From contig JAKDJD010000004.1 in assembly GCA_030454085.1 (NCBI GenBank), positions 1-64,000 on the forward strand: a stretch of DNA of 64,000 bases. Reading direction: 5' to 3'. The DNA comes from Kocuria sp. Lineage in GTDB: Bacteria; Actinomycetota; Actinomycetes; Actinomycetales; Micrococcaceae. Positions 62,448 to 64,000 of the stretch are shown piece by piece (the stretch's first letter is position 1; each line of letters begins with the position of its first letter). The notes beneath the pieces are model-generated. The model saw nothing but the letters and a program-made list of their open reading frames with translations. It did not search any database and had not been told where the DNA came from. The position numbers and the translations under genes were made by a program.

Positions 62448-64000
62448 ATGTCCTTCCTCGAACGCCACCTCGGACCCCGCGCCGAAGAGATCGCCTCGAT
62501 GCTCGACGTACTCGGATACGACTCGCTGGATTCTCTGGCAGACGCTGCCGTGCCAGGGTCCATTCGCCGCGGCACTCGGCTCGAGCTTCCGGGGCTTCCC
62601 GAAGCCCTCAGTGAGCACGAAGCCACCGAACGCATCAGGTCCTTGACCGACCGCAACCAGGTCAAGGTCCAGATGATCGGCCAGGGGTACTCCGAGACCA
62701 TCACTCCGGCCGTGCTACGGCGCAATATTCTCGAAAACCCAGGGTGGTACACTTCCTACACCCCGTACCAGCCTGAGATTTCGCAGGGCCGGCTCGAGGC
62801 CCTGCTCAACTTCCAGAACGCCGTCATGGACCTGACCGGCATGGACATCGCAAACGCGTCGATGCTGGACGAGGCCACTTCGGCGGCCGAGGCGGTCGTG
62901 ATGATGCGACGCGCCAATCGAAAGGTCAAGAACGGCAAAGTCGCGGTCGACTCCCGTCTCCTTCCGCAGACGCTCCGGATCATCGAAGGCCGTGCATCCA
63001 CCTTGGGCATCGACGTCGTCGTCGCAGATCTCTCGCACGGTCTGCCCGACGAAGACCTGTTCGGGGTCCTTGCCGCGCAGATCGGTTCGGAGGGCCAGGT
63101 CATCGACAACACCGACCTCGTCGAGGCGGCGCATGCCCGCAACGCACTGGTGACGATCGCGACCGATCCGTTGGCGCTGGCCCTGCTGGTCTCGCCCGGG
63201 ACCCAGGGGGCCGACGTCGCCATCGGCAGCACCCAGCGGTTCGGTGTTCCGCTGTTCTTCGGCGGCCCCCACGCAGCATTCATCGCGATTCGGCGCGGTC
63301 TCGAGCGGTCTCTTCCTGGCCGGCTGGTCGGGGTCAGCACGGACTCGGCGGGCCGTCCGGCCTATCGTCTGTCCTTGCAGACGCGCGAACAGCACATTCG
63401 TCGCGAGAAGGCGACGTCGAACATCTGCACCGCGCAGGCGCTCTTGGCCGTGGTCGCGGGCGCATATGCGGTCTACCACGGGCCGGAAGGCCTACGCAGA
63501 ATCGCCGAGGAAATCCACGACAAGGCCGCGTATCTGGCTGCCGGTCTGGCGGCGGGCGGCATCGAACTGGCTCACACCGAATTCTTCGACACCGTGACCG
63601 CGGTGGTGCCGGGGCGGGCCGACGACGTCGTTGCGGCGGCCCTGGACAAGGGCATCAACCTGCGTCGAATCGACAACGATCGCGTCGGGGTCAGCGTGGG
63701 GGAGCCACACACCTTTGACCAGCTCGATGACGTCCTGGCCGCTTTCGGTGCGGGACGTTCGGACTCACCGCAGGACTTCGATCTTCCTGCGACGGTTCTC
63801 CGCCGGGACGAGTACCTGAGCCATCCCGTGTTCCACAGCCACCGCAGCGAGACGTCGATGATGCGTTACCTGCGAGAGCTCGCGGACAAGGACCTCGCCC
63901 TGGACCGCACGATGATCCCGCTGGGATCGTGCACCATGAAGCTCAACGCCGCCTCCGAGATGGAGCCGATCTCGTGGCCGGAATTCGCCAACATCCATCC
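62448..64000 (+). CDS. gcvP: Glycine dehydrogenase (decarboxylating), P protein, 5' part
   Basis: The gene runs off the window after about 517 of the usual 950 or so residues. It has the opening FLERHLGPRAEEIASML, GLPEALSEHEATERI, PYQPEISQGRLEALLNFQ and LLDEATSAAEAVVMMRR-like segments, and near the window end LGSCTMKLNAASEMEPISWPEF. The P protein decarboxylates glycine and passes the aminomethyl group to the H protein. Either ATG 62445 or 62448 could start; 62448 has better spacing after GGAGAG. The glycine riboswitch just upstream fits. Confidence 0.96.
   Translation, partial: MSFLERHLGPRAEEIASMLDVLGYDSLDSLADAAVPGSIRRGTRLELPGLPEALSEHEATERIRSLTDRNQVKVQMIGQGYSETITPAVLRRNILENPGWYTSYTPYQPEISQGRLEALLNFQNAVMDLTGMDIANASMLDEATSAAEAVVMMRRANRKVKNGKVAVDSRLLPQTLRIIEGRASTLGIDVVVADLSHGLPDEDLFGVLAAQIGSEGQVIDNTDLVEAAHARNALVTIATDPLALALLVSPGTQGADVAIGSTQRFGVPLFFGGPHAAFIAIRRGLERSLPGRLVGVSTDSAGRPAYRLSLQTREQHIRREKATSNICTAQALLAVVAGAYAVYHGPEGLRRIAEEIHDKAAYLAAGLAAGGIELAHTEFFDTVTAVVPGRADDVVAAALDKGINLRRIDNDRVGVSVGEPHTFDQLDDVLAAFGAGRSDSPQDFDLPATVLRRDEYLSHPVFHSHRSETSMMRYLRELADKDLALDRTMIPLGSCTMKLNAASEMEPISWPEFANIH

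Overview
The window is a stretch of a high-GC actinobacterial chromosome (roughly mid-60s percent GC by eye, not counted). The gene content fits a Micrococcales, Micrococcaceae-like organism: menaquinone synthesis with a MenJ-type reductase, a mycothiol synthase (MshD), GlnR, mutT next to ppk, paired MaoC proteins beside murB, and tRNA-Trp-secE-nusG. I do not commit to a genus. No prophage, transposase, CRISPR array or rRNA is visible; almost everything is core chromosome. Five tRNA-scale or larger RNA elements are present: tRNA-Tyr, tRNA-Thr, tRNA-Met, tRNA-Trp and a tandem glycine riboswitch.

Layout. 0.1-2.0 kb: FecCD/FecE-type metallophore importer behind a near-consensus Fur/Zur box. 2.1-14.3 kb: menaquinone genes (menD, menG, a geranylgeranyl reductase, a polyprenyl diphosphate synthase), interrupted at 3.9-11.05 kb by a repeat-rich non-coding stretch and two paralogous TetR-MMPL efflux cassettes. 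14.5-17.4 kb: a divergent pair of poorly characterised proteins, one with SseB-like domains. 17.5-22.2 kb: fur-katA, htpX, yajQ, tRNA-Tyr. 22.4-27.7 kb: thioredoxin, an AlkA-like glycosylase, a DUF2079 membrane protein, a DEAD-box helicase with a structured leader. 27.7-32.5 kb: tRNA-Thr, tRNA-Met, two MaoC dehydratases, an MFS protein, murB, a PGPGW protein. 32.6-41 kb (minus strand): gntR, asd, folA, thyA, a NUDIX/phosphatase fusion, a mshD-ppk1 fusion and glnR. 41-46.3 kb: small membrane proteins, nitrobindin, ygfZ, pfkA, aspartate aminotransferase. 46.6-52.1 kb: tRNA-Trp, secE, nusG, rplK, rplA, an orphan ABC ATPase, rplJ, rplL. 52.5-60.3 kb: divergent molybdenum cofactor operons (moeA-mobA-moaD-moaA leftwards; modA-modB-moeA-moaC-mog-moaE rightwards). 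60.3-64 kb: a sugar-porter-type MFS protein with a strong operator, a 20-bp repeat array, a tandem glycine riboswitch and the 5' part of gcvP.

How it fits together. The window supports respiration (menaquinone, molybdoenzymes), redox defence (catalase/Fur, thioredoxin, mycothiol), nucleotide hygiene and synthesis (MutT1-like, ThyA, DHFR) and translation. Many genes outside the ribosomal operons appear to be expressed from leaderless transcripts: a TANNNT-like -10 box sits 6-7 bases before an ATG or GTG at about eleven genes, and this decides several starts.

The observations most worth checking are an uninterrupted MshD-Ppk1 fusion, a 20-bp repeat family shared by two distant intergenic regions, an Escherichia-type aspartate-semialdehyde dehydrogenase, molybdate transport genes with no modC, and several strong palindromic operators.
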